From positions 744,001-808,000 of the forward strand of contig NZ_CP026993.1 in the NCBI RefSeq assembly GCF_013407145.1: a stretch of DNA of 64,000 nucleotides, given 5' to 3'. The notes beneath the pieces were generated by a model. That model had not been told where the DNA came from and searched no databases. It was given only the letters and a program-made list of their open reading frames with translations. Below are positions 1 to 8,202 of this stretch, piece after piece. Source of the stretch: Nitrosopumilus cobalaminigenes. GTDB lineage: Archaea; Thermoproteota; Nitrososphaeria; Nitrososphaerales; Nitrosopumilaceae. The position numbers and the translations under genes are program-made. Each line of letters begins with the position of its first letter. Position 1 is the first letter of the stretch.

Positions 1-1
1 G

Positions 2-250
2 ATTGGACCTGTACCATCACATGTGTTTATGGTAAGTGCTGACATGTCAGAATCTACCAAAAATGCTCTTGTTGATGCACTAGTCGAACTCAATTATGAT
101 GAAAATAATCATATTTTGACTGATTTGTATGGTGCAGAAGCTTTAGTCCCAACAACAACCACTATGCATATTGGTGAATTTGGAGACTTTATTGATGCTT
201 TAACAGGACTTGATCAGTTAATTCTTGACAAATATAACAAGAGCAAATAA
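2..250 (+). CDS. phnD: Phosphonate/phosphate ABC transporter substrate-binding protein, C-terminal part
   Basis: The reading frame is open from the window edge, so only about the last 82 residues are visible and the true start lies upstream. The fragment begins with a GPVPSH stretch, which resembles the 'G-P-I/V-P' segment near the C-terminus of PhnD-type periplasmic-binding proteins. The assignment leans mainly on context: PhnC and PhnE genes follow within 18 bases on the same strand. In the family this lipoprotein captures phosphonate or phosphate outside the membrane and hands it to the permease. Substrate cannot be told from the fragment. Confidence 0.7.
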   Translation: MGPVPSHVFMVSADMSESTKNALVDALVELNYDENNHILTDLYGAEALVPTTTTMHIGEFGDFIDALTGLDQLILDKYNKSK

Positions 251-267
251 AACCCGGTATTCTGAAA

Positions 268-1098
268 ATGAAACAAATTCAGATGACCCAAAATCCTTCT
301 TTTTCATTAATTTCTACAAATAAAATTATTCAGATGAATGATGTATGGACATCTTATGACTCAAAGAGTTTTGCACTAGAGGGAATTAATCTATCCATTG
401 ATAGGGGAACCAACTATGCAATTGTTGGTCAGTCTGGTTCAGGAAAGTCAACTTTACTAAAACTCATGAATGGCATGATGATTCCAAGTAAAGGAACCAT
501 CAAAATTGATTATGTAACACCAAACATGAATGATAAAAAATTTAAAAAAATGATGCATAGTATAGGATACATTCCACAAAATCTGGGGCTGGTGAAAAAT
601 ATCCCAGTTATAGAAAATATTTTGATAGGTGCATTACCTCGATTAAATACAATTCAATCTTTACTCAAAAAATTCCCAGAACATGAAATCAAAGAAGCTC
701 AGAGAATCATATCTCTTGTTGGATTGACTGGAAAAGAAGATAGAAAAGTCTACATGTTAAGTGGAGGTGAAAAACGTAGAGTTGCTATTGCTAGAGCATT
801 AATGCAAAAACCTACTATTTTACTAGCAGATGAAATCGTATCTGAATTAGATCATGTAACTGCTCGTGAAATAATGAATTTGATTGCAGATGCTCAAAAA
901 AGAATGAACTTGACTGCAATAATGGTGCATCATGATATGCAATTGGCATTAGAATATGCAAATAGAGTCGCAGTGATCAAGGAAGGCCACAAAATACTGG
1001 AAATTGGAGTTGAAGGTGAAACTATAGTTGATTTTCAAACTGGTGATATGAACACTGAAGAAATTATGGAGATGTATAATGATGACTCCGAAAAATAA
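268..1098 (+). CDS. phnC: Phosphonate/phosphate ABC transporter ATP-binding protein (PhnC-like)
   Basis: This 276-residue protein has a complete ABC ATPase core: Walker A GQSGSGKST at residues 54-62, signature LSGGEKRR near 165, Walker B ILLADE and an H-loop in MVHHD. Length and motifs fit PhnC. It would energise import by the permease encoded next, whose start overlaps this gene by 20 bases, suggesting coupled translation. The first 20 residues precede the usual ABC start, so ATG at 283 or 334 could be the real start. Substrate (phosphonate, phosphate or phosphite) is inferred from the family only. Confidence 0.85.
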   Translation: MKQIQMTQNPSFSLISTNKIIQMNDVWTSYDSKSFALEGINLSIDRGTNYAIVGQSGSGKSTLLKLMNGMMIPSKGTIKIDYVTPNMNDKKFKKMMHSIGYIPQNLGLVKNIPVIENILIGALPRLNTIQSLLKKFPEHEIKEAQRIISLVGLTGKEDRKVYMLSGGEKRRVAIARALMQKPTILLADEIVSELDHVTAREIMNLIADAQKRMNLTAIMVHHDMQLALEYANRVAVIKEGHKILEIGVEGETIVDFQTGDMNTEEIMEMYNDDSEK

Positions 1099-1867
1099 CA
1101 TTGTTATTGGAATTATAGTTGCACTTGTAGTAGTTGCGTCATACAACGTAGATGCAAATCCTTTAGAATTTGTCGAGGGATTGCCTAATCTTGTTATTGT
1201 TGTTGAAGAAATGTTCCTTGTTGAACCAAAGTATATTCCAACTGCACTTTGGGCAATGTTTGAAACTATTCAAATGGCATTCATTGGAACTGTGGTTGGA
1301 ACTGCAATTGCTTTACCTCTTAGTATGTTGGCTGCAAGAAATCTAAACAGCAAATATGTTTATGCTCCAGTTAGAGCTTTGTTGGCTGCAATTCGTACAT
1401 TCCCTTCTATTCTTTGGGCAATTTTATTTGTAATAATGGTTGGATTGGGAACATTTGCAGGTGTTTTGGCAATTGTAATGTATACAGTTGGGTTCGTTGC
1501 AAAATTACAGTATGAGGCAATAGAGACAATTGATTCAGATCCAATGGATGCTGTTAGTTCTATTGGCGTATCAAAGTGGCAATTGATTCGTTATGTTGTA
1601 ATTCCTGAATCTGCTTCTCATTTGCTAAGTCAAATTTTATACATGTTTGATTACAATGTACGTCAAACCAGTATTTTGGGGTTGGTAGGTGCAGGTGGAA
1701 TTGGATTTTATATTATTAATTATATCAAATTCTTTGAATATGGAAAAGCAGCAATATTCATGTTAGTTGTATTGGTAACTGTATTGTTTATTGACTGGGC
1801 AAGTGTAAAAATTCGAGACAAATACATTATCAAATCCCAACACGGTATGGAAGTTACAACAAAATAG
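1079..1867 (+). CDS. phnE: Phosphonate/phosphate ABC transporter permease (PhnE-like)
   Basis: A 262-residue integral membrane protein with about six hydrophobic segments and a clear cytoplasmic EAA loop (EAIETIDSDPMDAVSSIGVSKW region, around residues 145-175) where the ATPase docks. The LRQTSILGLVGAGGIG-like segment near residue 205 is typical of PhnE permeases. It is the last gene of the phnDCE operon and ends five bases before the convergent purP stop. Function in import is well supported by the family, the exact substrate is not. Confidence 0.85.
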   Translation: MMTPKNNIVIGIIVALVVVASYNVDANPLEFVEGLPNLVIVVEEMFLVEPKYIPTALWAMFETIQMAFIGTVVGTAIALPLSMLAARNLNSKYVYAPVRALLAAIRTFPSILWAILFVIMVGLGTFAGVLAIVMYTVGFVAKLQYEAIETIDSDPMDAVSSIGVSKWQLIRYVVIPESASHLLSQILYMFDYNVRQTSILGLVGAGGIGFYIINYIKFFEYGKAAIFMLVVLVTVLFIDWASVKIRDKYIIKSQHGMEVTTK

Positions 1868-1872
1868 AATTT

Positions 1873-2898
1873 CTAAGTTGTAATTTTATCTAATTGATTA
1901 GATTCTGTGGCTGTTTTTACTTCTCTTGCAATTCTTTTACCCATACTCATTGTTTCATTAAACAATAATGAATAGTATGGTGAGCCATCCATGTAGATAT
2001 TGGAACCTGCAACAATTCTTGCTGAAAATTCAAAAGATGTGAATTTTGCATTCTCATCATAAACTCCTTCAATACAAAATGGACCATTCATTCCTGGTTT
2101 TACTACTCTTCTAGCAGCTTCAACAAAATTTTCTCCCATTTTATACACTTCATCTAATAGAGATTCTCGTAAAACTAGTGGACTATTACCAATAACGTTG
2201 AATGATGGAACTTTGTCTGATTTCATTTGTTGCTCTGCTGGAATTCTGCCCAATCCTTCAATGTCTGATTCATGTCTTTGATCAACTCCAAAGAACTCCA
2301 ACTCTTCTTTTAATGGAGAATAGAAAAATGTCAAATAAGCTAAAACCCCCGCGGCATATTCTTGAATGTACAGAGTTTCATCCTTTGAAATTGTTCCTTC
2401 TGAAATCAATTGATTTCTTTTAGCATTATAATCCCCTTCGTTTGCAGCCATAAAGTAACCTTTACCGCCAGCTGCTCCTTGTCTTTTTACAATTACTAGT
2501 TTTTCAATTTCACTTGGTTCTGTAACTGGTTTTGGCATTGGAAGTTTTGCTTCTCTCATGAGTTTTTCTTTCATTTCTCTATCTGACTCCCATCTGAGAA
2601 TCCACTTGTTGCCAAATACTGGAGTCTTGATTGATTCAATTTCTTCAGAACTCATTTGTGCAACTAGGGTACCATGAGGAATTAGGACTGCATTATTTTC
2701 TTCAAGAATTGATTGGCATTTTTGATCAAGTACTTCTTTGAATGAATCTACGATGATTAACTCATCAATAAATGGGAATCTTTTGTATAATTTTTCACGT
2801 TTTTTTTCACATACTAGAATTGTTTTCAAACCTTCATCTTTTGCTCCTTTTAGAACCTGTAAAGAGCAATGGGAGCCTAATGTTGCAATTGAAGTCAT
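1873..2898 (-). CDS. purP: 5-formaminoimidazole-4-carboxamide ribotide synthetase (PurP, ATP-grasp)
   Basis: The 341-residue product starts with IATLGSHCSLQVLKGAKDEG, the nucleotide-binding start characteristic of archaeal PurP, and continues with ATP-grasp features (VIVKRQGAAGGKGYF near residue 130, PFCIEGV and FEFSARIVAGSN near the end). PurP joins formate to AICAR using ATP in step nine of archaeal purine synthesis, replacing the folate-dependent PurH transformylase. It probably follows the small gene at 2925-3137. Length and motifs fit the family throughout. Confidence 0.92.
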   Translation of the reverse strand: MTSIATLGSHCSLQVLKGAKDEGLKTILVCEKKREKLYKRFPFIDELIIVDSFKEVLDQKCQSILEENNAVLIPHGTLVAQMSSEEIESIKTPVFGNKWILRWESDREMKEKLMREAKLPMPKPVTEPSEIEKLVIVKRQGAAGGKGYFMAANEGDYNAKRNQLISEGTISKDETLYIQEYAAGVLAYLTFFYSPLKEELEFFGVDQRHESDIEGLGRIPAEQQMKSDKVPSFNVIGNSPLVLRESLLDEVYKMGENFVEAARRVVKPGMNGPFCIEGVYDENAKFTSFEFSARIVAGSNIYMDGSPYYSLLFNETMSMGKRIAREVKTATESNQLDKITT

Positions 2899-2924
2899 TG
2901 ATATTTTGAGTATGTTATTGGACT

Positions 2925-3137
2925 TTATGAACTATTATGTGCTGATGTAACGTATTGAAATACTTCGTCAATTAACTCTACACTCAATTCTGACTTGATA
3001 TTTTCTGGGATTACCTTTAATACGAAATCGTACATTGTTGTGTTTTTTGGCAGTTCGTCTCTTTCCTGTAATAGTGAAAAAACTGCAATACCGTTTGAAA
3101 TCACTGCTACCATTTTTTCTTTATCTGAAAGTACCAT
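2925..3137 (-). CDS. Small conserved-looking protein of unknown function
   Basis: A 70-residue soluble, acidic protein starting at an ATG. It sits 26 bases upstream of purP on the same strand and is likely co-transcribed with it. No motif, signal peptide or membrane segment is visible. The middle is predicted helical and the C-terminus reads EVFQYVTSAHNSS. I do not recognise a family. Its codon use resembles neighbouring genes, which argues for a real gene. Confidence 0.55.
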   Translation of the reverse strand: MVLSDKEKMVAVISNGIAVFSLLQERDELPKNTTMYDFVLKVIPENIKSELSVELIDEVFQYVTSAHNSS

Positions 3138-3183
3138 GAATATATGATAATTTGCTATAATTTAATCTAAATCTGATATAATC

Positions 3184-3372
3184 TCACAGTATTGATTTCT
3201 TGAGTTCTGGATTTTGAAGAATTTGTACTAGCCCCATATCTTGATCAACTATCTCTAAATCCATATTGATTCTATGTGCGTCTCCTTCTTCTTCAACTTG
3301 CTGTGACGCATGATATCCAACATAAACTCCTACAATTACAAACATTGCAATTACTAGAGCCATCAATATCAT
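3184..3372 (-). CDS. Small single-span membrane protein
   Basis: A 62-residue protein with one hydrophobic helix at residues 1-22 (ALVIAMFVIVGVYVGYHAS) followed by an acidic hydrophilic tail rich in D, E and Q. It could be membrane-anchored with the tail on either side. No family recognised. It lies 46 bases upstream of the small gene preceding purP and is divergent from aspS. Confidence 0.5.
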   Translation of the reverse strand: MILMALVIAMFVIVGVYVGYHASQQVEEEGDAHRINMDLEIVDQDMGLVQILQNPELKKSIL

Positions 3373-3440
3373 CGTATTTTTTTTGGAATTTTAACTGGCT
3401 ATAAGCATTATGAAAATTAAGGTAAAGGTTCACTATTTTG

Positions 3441-3448
3441 TATAAAAA
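3441..3448 (+). promoter_or_regulatory. Probable TATA box of the aspS-gatCAB operon
   Basis: The sequence TATAAAAA lies 36-43 bases before the aspS ATG, the distance expected if transcription starts about 25 bases downstream and leaves a short leader. Archaeal box A elements look like this. No transcription data are available. Confidence 0.5.
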
Positions 3449-3483
3449 TTAATTACACCATGATATCAGGAATAAAGTAAATT

Positions 3484-4794
3484 ATGATTGAAACTGAACT
3501 AGGATCTTTACGCAGATCTCACTATTCAAATGAAATTAACTCCTCAATGGATGGCACACAGGTAACTATAATGGGTTGGGTTTTGACAATTCGAGGTCAT
3601 GGAAACATTAGTTTTGGTACAATTCGTGACAAAAATGGAGATCTTTCGATTGTGGCAAAAAAAGGAGATTGTCCTGATGAAATACGAGAAAAAATCTCAT
3701 CACTAAAAGCACATTCTTCTATTGCAGTAACTGGCAATGTTAAAGCATCTGAAAAAGCACCTAGTGGATTTGAAATAATTCCAACAGAATTAAGAATTTT
3801 CTCAGAGGTTGAAAAAATACCTCCTTTTGAGCCTACTGTTAAAACTGTAAAAAATATTGATACGAGATTAGAAGTAAGACCAATTGATCTAAGACGAGAT
3901 GTTCTTCAACATGTCTTCAAAACTCGAAGTTTAGTTTTAAAATCAATTAGAGAATACTTTGGAAATCAAAACTTTGTGGAAATTAATACTCCAAAAATGA
4001 TTGCAACAGCTACCGAAGGTGGAGCAGCACTATTTCCAATATTTTACTATAACAAAGAAGCATTCTTAGCTCAAAGCCCCCAATTATACAAAGAACAACT
4101 CACTATGAGTTTTGAAAAAGTTTTTGAGATTGCTCCTATTTTTAGAGCGGAACCCTCTAGAACAAATAGACATTTGGCTGAAGCAATATCTATCGATTTA
4201 GAAGAAGCATTCGTTGATTACAATGATGTAATGAACAGAATTGAAGAAATTGTCAAAGTTTCAATTCAAGCAGTCAATGAATATGTAAAAGACAACCCTT
4301 CATCTGAATTTCCTGCAATTGATGTTCCTGAACATATTCCAAGATACACATACGATGAATTGGTAGATAAGATGCAAAAAGCTGGTGCAAAGACTGAATG
4401 GGGTGATGACTTGTATCCATCAAATTTGAAAAAAATAGGTCTTGATGGTTTTTATTTTATTACTGATTGGCCTCTTGCACCAAAGCCTTTCTATGTAAAA
4501 GATAGTAAATCCAACCCAAAAGTTTCAGAATCATTTGATTTGATGTATGGTGATTTAGAATTATCTTCTGGCAGTACAAGAATTGAAAAACGAGATGAGT
4601 TAGCTGAAAGAATGAAAAATAAAGGGATGAAAACAGATGCATTTGAATACCATCTTGGAGCTTTTGATTATGGTGTTCCTCCACACGCTGGATGTGGTAT
4701 TGGGCTCGAGAGACTAATTATGGTCTTGACAGGCACTGAAAATATTCGTGATACTACATTCTATCCAAGAGATGTGGATAGGCTAACCCCATAG
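3484..4794 (+). CDS. aspS: Aspartyl-tRNA synthetase (archaeal type, probably non-discriminating)
   Basis: A 436-residue class IIb synthetase: an N-terminal OB-fold anticodon domain (residues about 15-110, with MGWVLTIRG), motif 2 around FEIAPIFRAEPSRTNRH, and motif 3 GCGIGLERLIMVL near the C-terminus. The length is that of archaeal AspRS, without the bacterial GAD insertion. Directly downstream lies gatCAB, so the enzyme probably also charges tRNA-Asn with aspartate for amidation. That non-discriminating role is inferred from context, because the specificity residues cannot be checked by eye with certainty. Confidence 0.94.
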   Translation: MIETELGSLRRSHYSNEINSSMDGTQVTIMGWVLTIRGHGNISFGTIRDKNGDLSIVAKKGDCPDEIREKISSLKAHSSIAVTGNVKASEKAPSGFEIIPTELRIFSEVEKIPPFEPTVKTVKNIDTRLEVRPIDLRRDVLQHVFKTRSLVLKSIREYFGNQNFVEINTPKMIATATEGGAALFPIFYYNKEAFLAQSPQLYKEQLTMSFEKVFEIAPIFRAEPSRTNRHLAEAISIDLEEAFVDYNDVMNRIEEIVKVSIQAVNEYVKDNPSSEFPAIDVPEHIPRYTYDELVDKMQKAGAKTEWGDDLYPSNLKKIGLDGFYFITDWPLAPKPFYVKDSKSNPKVSESFDLMYGDLELSSGSTRIEKRDELAERMKNKGMKTDAFEYHLGAFDYGVPPHAGCGIGLERLIMVLTGTENIRDTTFYPRDVDRLTP

Positions 4795-4803
4795 GTGTGA
4801 ATA

Positions 4804-5073
4804 ATGGTTTCAGAAGAAGAAATTGAACATGTTTCAAAATTGATGAAAATTGATATTGATGATCATAAAGAATATGTTGAAAAAGTCCATACTATGATAG
4901 ACTATTTTGATATTCTAGATTCTGCCGGAGTTGAATCTGAAGAAATCTCGATGCCTGAAATTTCTTTATCTAATCTTAGAGAAGATGAGTATGTTCCATT
5001 TGATGATAAATTAATTGAAAAACTAAACCATTACAAGGGGACATACGTTCGTGCACCAAAGATGTCTTCATGA
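4804..5073 (+). CDS. gatC: Asp/Glu-tRNA amidotransferase subunit C
   Basis: An 89-residue protein with the GatC pattern: helical EEIEHVSKLMKIDI at the start, then a helix ending in YFDILD and a C-terminal segment with LREDE and YVRAPKM. GatC wraps round and stabilises the GatA-GatB pair. The gene begins nine bases after aspS and its stop overlaps the gatA start in an ATGA. Confidence 0.88.
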   Translation: MVSEEEIEHVSKLMKIDIDDHKEYVEKVHTMIDYFDILDSAGVESEEISMPEISLSNLREDEYVPFDDKLIEKLNHYKGTYVRAPKMSS

Positions 5074-6515
5074 ATCTAAAAATTTCTGCCCTTGATTACA
5101 TTCAAGAAGTAAAAACAGGAAATATTTCTGTAGAAGATTTTGTTGCAGCAACAATTGAACGAATTCAAAATGTAGATGATAAATTACATGCTTTTCTGTC
5201 TGTAAATGATAAATCTATAGATCAAGCCAGAGAAATTGATAAAAAAATAAAATCAGGTCAACAAGTTGGTGATTGCTTTGGAATGCCTATCTCAATTAAA
5301 GATAACATGTGCATCAAAAATTCTAAAACTACATGTGCATCAAAAATGCTTGAAAATTTTGTAGCACCTTATGATGCTACAGTAATAACAAAATTAAAAC
5401 AACAAGATGCCATTTTCATTGGAAAAGTAAACATGGATGAATTTGCCATGGGGTTGACCACTGAATTTAGTGCATACGGTCCAAGTAAAAATCCGTGGAA
5501 CATTGATTGTGTTCCTGGAGGTTCTTCGGGAGGAAGTGCTGTATCTGTAAGTGCGTTTGAATGTATTGCATCCTTAGGCTCTGATACTGGAGGATCTGTT
5601 AGAAATCCTGCAAGCTTTTGTTCAACTGTTGGTTACAAACCAACATATGGATTGATTAGTAGATATGGGTTGATTTCATATGCAAACAGCATTGAGCAAA
5701 TTGGCCCTTTTACTAGAACTGTAAAAGATACTGCATTCATGTTGAATAAGATTACAGGACTTGATCCAAACGATAACACTACTGTAGATAACAAAAATGA
5801 AGACTATCTAGCAGGAATAGATGCTGGAATTGAGGGTAAAAAAATAGGCATAATCAAAGAAATGATGGGGGATGGAATTGCTCCTGAAGTTCTCAGTGCA
5901 ACTAAAGATGCAATTGCAAAGCTAGAAGGGTTAGGTGCGATTTGTGAGGAAATTTCTCTTGACATGGTAAAGTATTCTGTTGCTGCATATTATACAATCA
6001 CTGCAACAGAAGCTGGTAGTAATCTTGCAAGATATGATAATCTAAGATATGGTTATGATTTCCCATTAGAAGGATACGAATTCAACTCATACATATCGAA
6101 AGCTCGTAAAAAGTTTGGACCCGAAGTTACAAGAAGAATGATTATTGGCGGATTTGTTCCTTCTGCAGGACACGCTGGAAAATATTTCTTAAAAGCATTA
6201 AAAGTAAAAAGTAAACTTACTAAAGAAATCAATGAAGCATTTAAAAAATTTGATTTCCTAATTGCTCCTACTGTCCCTATTCTTCCATTTAAAATTGGAG
6301 AAAAAATAGATGATCCTATATCTTTATTTTTAGTTGATATCAATACCGTAACTGCAAATCTTACTGGAAAACCTGCAATATCTATTCCATATTCTATTTC
6401 AAATGGATTACCTATCGGAATACAATTGATAGCAGACTCAATGAATGATAAATTACTATTGCAAGCCGCATATGCATTAGAACAAACTGTTAGTTTACCG
6501 GAGGTTCCAATATGA
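5070..6515 (+). CDS. gatA: Asp/Glu-tRNA amidotransferase subunit A (amidase)
   Basis: A 481-residue amidase-signature enzyme. The Ser-Ser-Lys catalytic triad is visible in PISIKDNMC (Lys), PGGSSGGSA (cis-Ser region) and GSDTGGSVR (nucleophilic Ser). GatA releases ammonia from glutamine and passes it to GatB for conversion of Asp-tRNA-Asn or Glu-tRNA-Gln. It overlaps gatC and gatB by four bases each, indicating coupled translation of the complex. Confidence 0.95.
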   Translation: MNLKISALDYIQEVKTGNISVEDFVAATIERIQNVDDKLHAFLSVNDKSIDQAREIDKKIKSGQQVGDCFGMPISIKDNMCIKNSKTTCASKMLENFVAPYDATVITKLKQQDAIFIGKVNMDEFAMGLTTEFSAYGPSKNPWNIDCVPGGSSGGSAVSVSAFECIASLGSDTGGSVRNPASFCSTVGYKPTYGLISRYGLISYANSIEQIGPFTRTVKDTAFMLNKITGLDPNDNTTVDNKNEDYLAGIDAGIEGKKIGIIKEMMGDGIAPEVLSATKDAIAKLEGLGAICEEISLDMVKYSVAAYYTITATEAGSNLARYDNLRYGYDFPLEGYEFNSYISKARKKFGPEVTRRMIIGGFVPSAGHAGKYFLKALKVKSKLTKEINEAFKKFDFLIAPTVPILPFKIGEKIDDPISLFLVDINTVTANLTGKPAISIPYSISNGLPIGIQLIADSMNDKLLLQAAYALEQTVSLPEVPI

Positions 6516-7918
6516 CTATGATAGGTTTAGAAATTCACTGTCAGTTGACTAATTTGAATAGTAAATTATTTTGTTCTTGTAAGGCAAACTATAGAGAATT
6601 TGAAATCAATGAAAATATCTGCCCTATTTGTATGGGTTTGCCTGGGAGTTTGCCAAGATTAAATCAAGAAGCAGTTAAAAAAGCCACCATTATTGCAATG
6701 GCGCTAAATTGTTCAACTCCGGAAAAAATTGCATTTTTTAGAAAAAATTATTTTTATCCAGATTCTCCAAAAAATTTTCAAACTACTCAATTGAACATTT
6801 ACGGTGACACAAGCGTGGGTGGCACTGGTTCTATCATGGTTGGAGACAAAAAAATTAGAATCACTAGAATTCAACTAGAAGAAGATCCTGGACGTTTAAT
6901 TTACGAAGGAAGTTCATCTAAAAACCAAATTACGTTAGTAGATTACAATCGTGCAGGCACACCTTTAGTGGAAATTGTTACCGAACCTGATTTTGAAACT
7001 CCTAAAGAAGTAAGAGATTTTCTTAATATCCTATCTGATATTCTAACAAATCTTGGTGTTGCAGATCCTAGTTTAGAGGGGGCAATGAGGGCTGATGCCA
7101 ATATTTCAATTGAAGGTGGAAAAAAAGTTGAAATTAAAAATATTGGTTCATTTCATGATTTAGAAAAAGCAACTCATTTTGAAATTACAAGACAAGAAAG
7201 TTTGCATTCAAGAGATATAGAAATAATTCAAGAAACTCGTCATTGGGACGATAAAAGAAAAATTACAGTTTCATCTCGTTCCAAAGAGGAAGAACTTGAT
7301 TATCGTTATTTCTTAGAAGGAGATATTCCTTGGATAAAGATGGATCCTGAAATTCATAAAAAATTACAAACCCAAATGCCTGAAAGTATTAGATCTAAAA
7401 AAGAAAGGTACATTACAAAATATAACATACCTGCACAAGTTGCAGATGTCTTATCTTCAGACAAATATTATTCTGATTTATTTGAAGAATCTCACACAGA
7501 AACTAATGCAAAAGAAGTTGCAAATATTATTACTACTGATTTAATGGGATTAGTTGATACTCGAGAAAAACGTGAAGCATCCAAATTTACAGCAACTCAT
7601 TTGAAAGAACTTGCAGATTCAATTCAATCAGGTAAGGTATCTCGAAATTCTTCAAAGAATGCATTACATGAAATTTTAAAAACAGGTAAGGATTTAACTA
7701 CTGTGATTTCCGAATTAGATCTTGGTAATGTATCTGATGAATCTGAATTATCTGGAATAGTTTCACAGGTAATTAAGGAAGAATCACAAGCAGTTGAACA
7801 AGCAAAATCTAATCCTCAAACAATAAACTTCTTGGTGGGAAAAGTAATGCAAAAAACAAAGGGCAAGGCAGATCCTATATTGACATTGGAATTATTGAAA
7901 AAACAAATTGGAATCTAA
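6512..7918 (+). CDS. gatB: Asp/Glu-tRNA amidotransferase subunit B
   Basis: A 468-residue GatB with the N-terminal kinase/transamidase fold (MIGLEIHCQL) and the zinc-binding Cys pattern of CSCKAN and CPICMGLPGSLP. The C-terminal part is the helical YqeY-like tail that grips tRNA. GatB phosphorylates the misacylated aspartyl or glutamyl group with ATP and amidates it. It overlaps gatA by four bases and shares one base with the next gene (TAATG). Confidence 0.95.
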   Translation: MTMIGLEIHCQLTNLNSKLFCSCKANYREFEINENICPICMGLPGSLPRLNQEAVKKATIIAMALNCSTPEKIAFFRKNYFYPDSPKNFQTTQLNIYGDTSVGGTGSIMVGDKKIRITRIQLEEDPGRLIYEGSSSKNQITLVDYNRAGTPLVEIVTEPDFETPKEVRDFLNILSDILTNLGVADPSLEGAMRADANISIEGGKKVEIKNIGSFHDLEKATHFEITRQESLHSRDIEIIQETRHWDDKRKITVSSRSKEEELDYRYFLEGDIPWIKMDPEIHKKLQTQMPESIRSKKERYITKYNIPAQVADVLSSDKYYSDLFEESHTETNAKEVANIITTDLMGLVDTREKREASKFTATHLKELADSIQSGKVSRNSSKNALHEILKTGKDLTTVISELDLGNVSDESELSGIVSQVIKEESQAVEQAKSNPQTINFLVGKVMQKTKGKADPILTLELLKKQIGI

Positions 7919-8181
7919 TGGCTGATCTTTCGTTAGAAAATATTGAATTTATCAAAATATTAGCTACTTCTGATGCAACCATTCTTCAGGCAGGCATGAA
8001 TGATGCTACTAGACATAGATTAGATGATGAAATAGGCACGATTTTACGAGAATATTATCGAGAAAACACTATGGGAATACAAACTGGCTGGACTGAGAAA
8101 TTATCCAAAGTTGGAATTGATGAAGATGCTGGAAAGGCAGCAATTGCATGTGCTAGACGATTAGGAATTGATATTTCATAA
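7918..8181 (+). CDS. Small protein of unknown function, co-transcribed with gatB
   Basis: An 87-residue soluble protein whose ATG shares an A with the gatB stop. The visible sequence is mixed charged and probably mostly helical, ending in a segment KAAIACARRLGIDIS. No catalytic or metal motif is obvious. Tight coupling with gatCAB suggests it is made with the amidotransferase, but I know no function for it. Confidence 0.65.
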   Translation: MADLSLENIEFIKILATSDATILQAGMNDATRHRLDDEIGTILREYYRENTMGIQTGWTEKLSKVGIDEDAGKAAIACARRLGIDIS

Positions 8182-8202
8182 CAAAAAATCTTTTTACCTT
8201 CA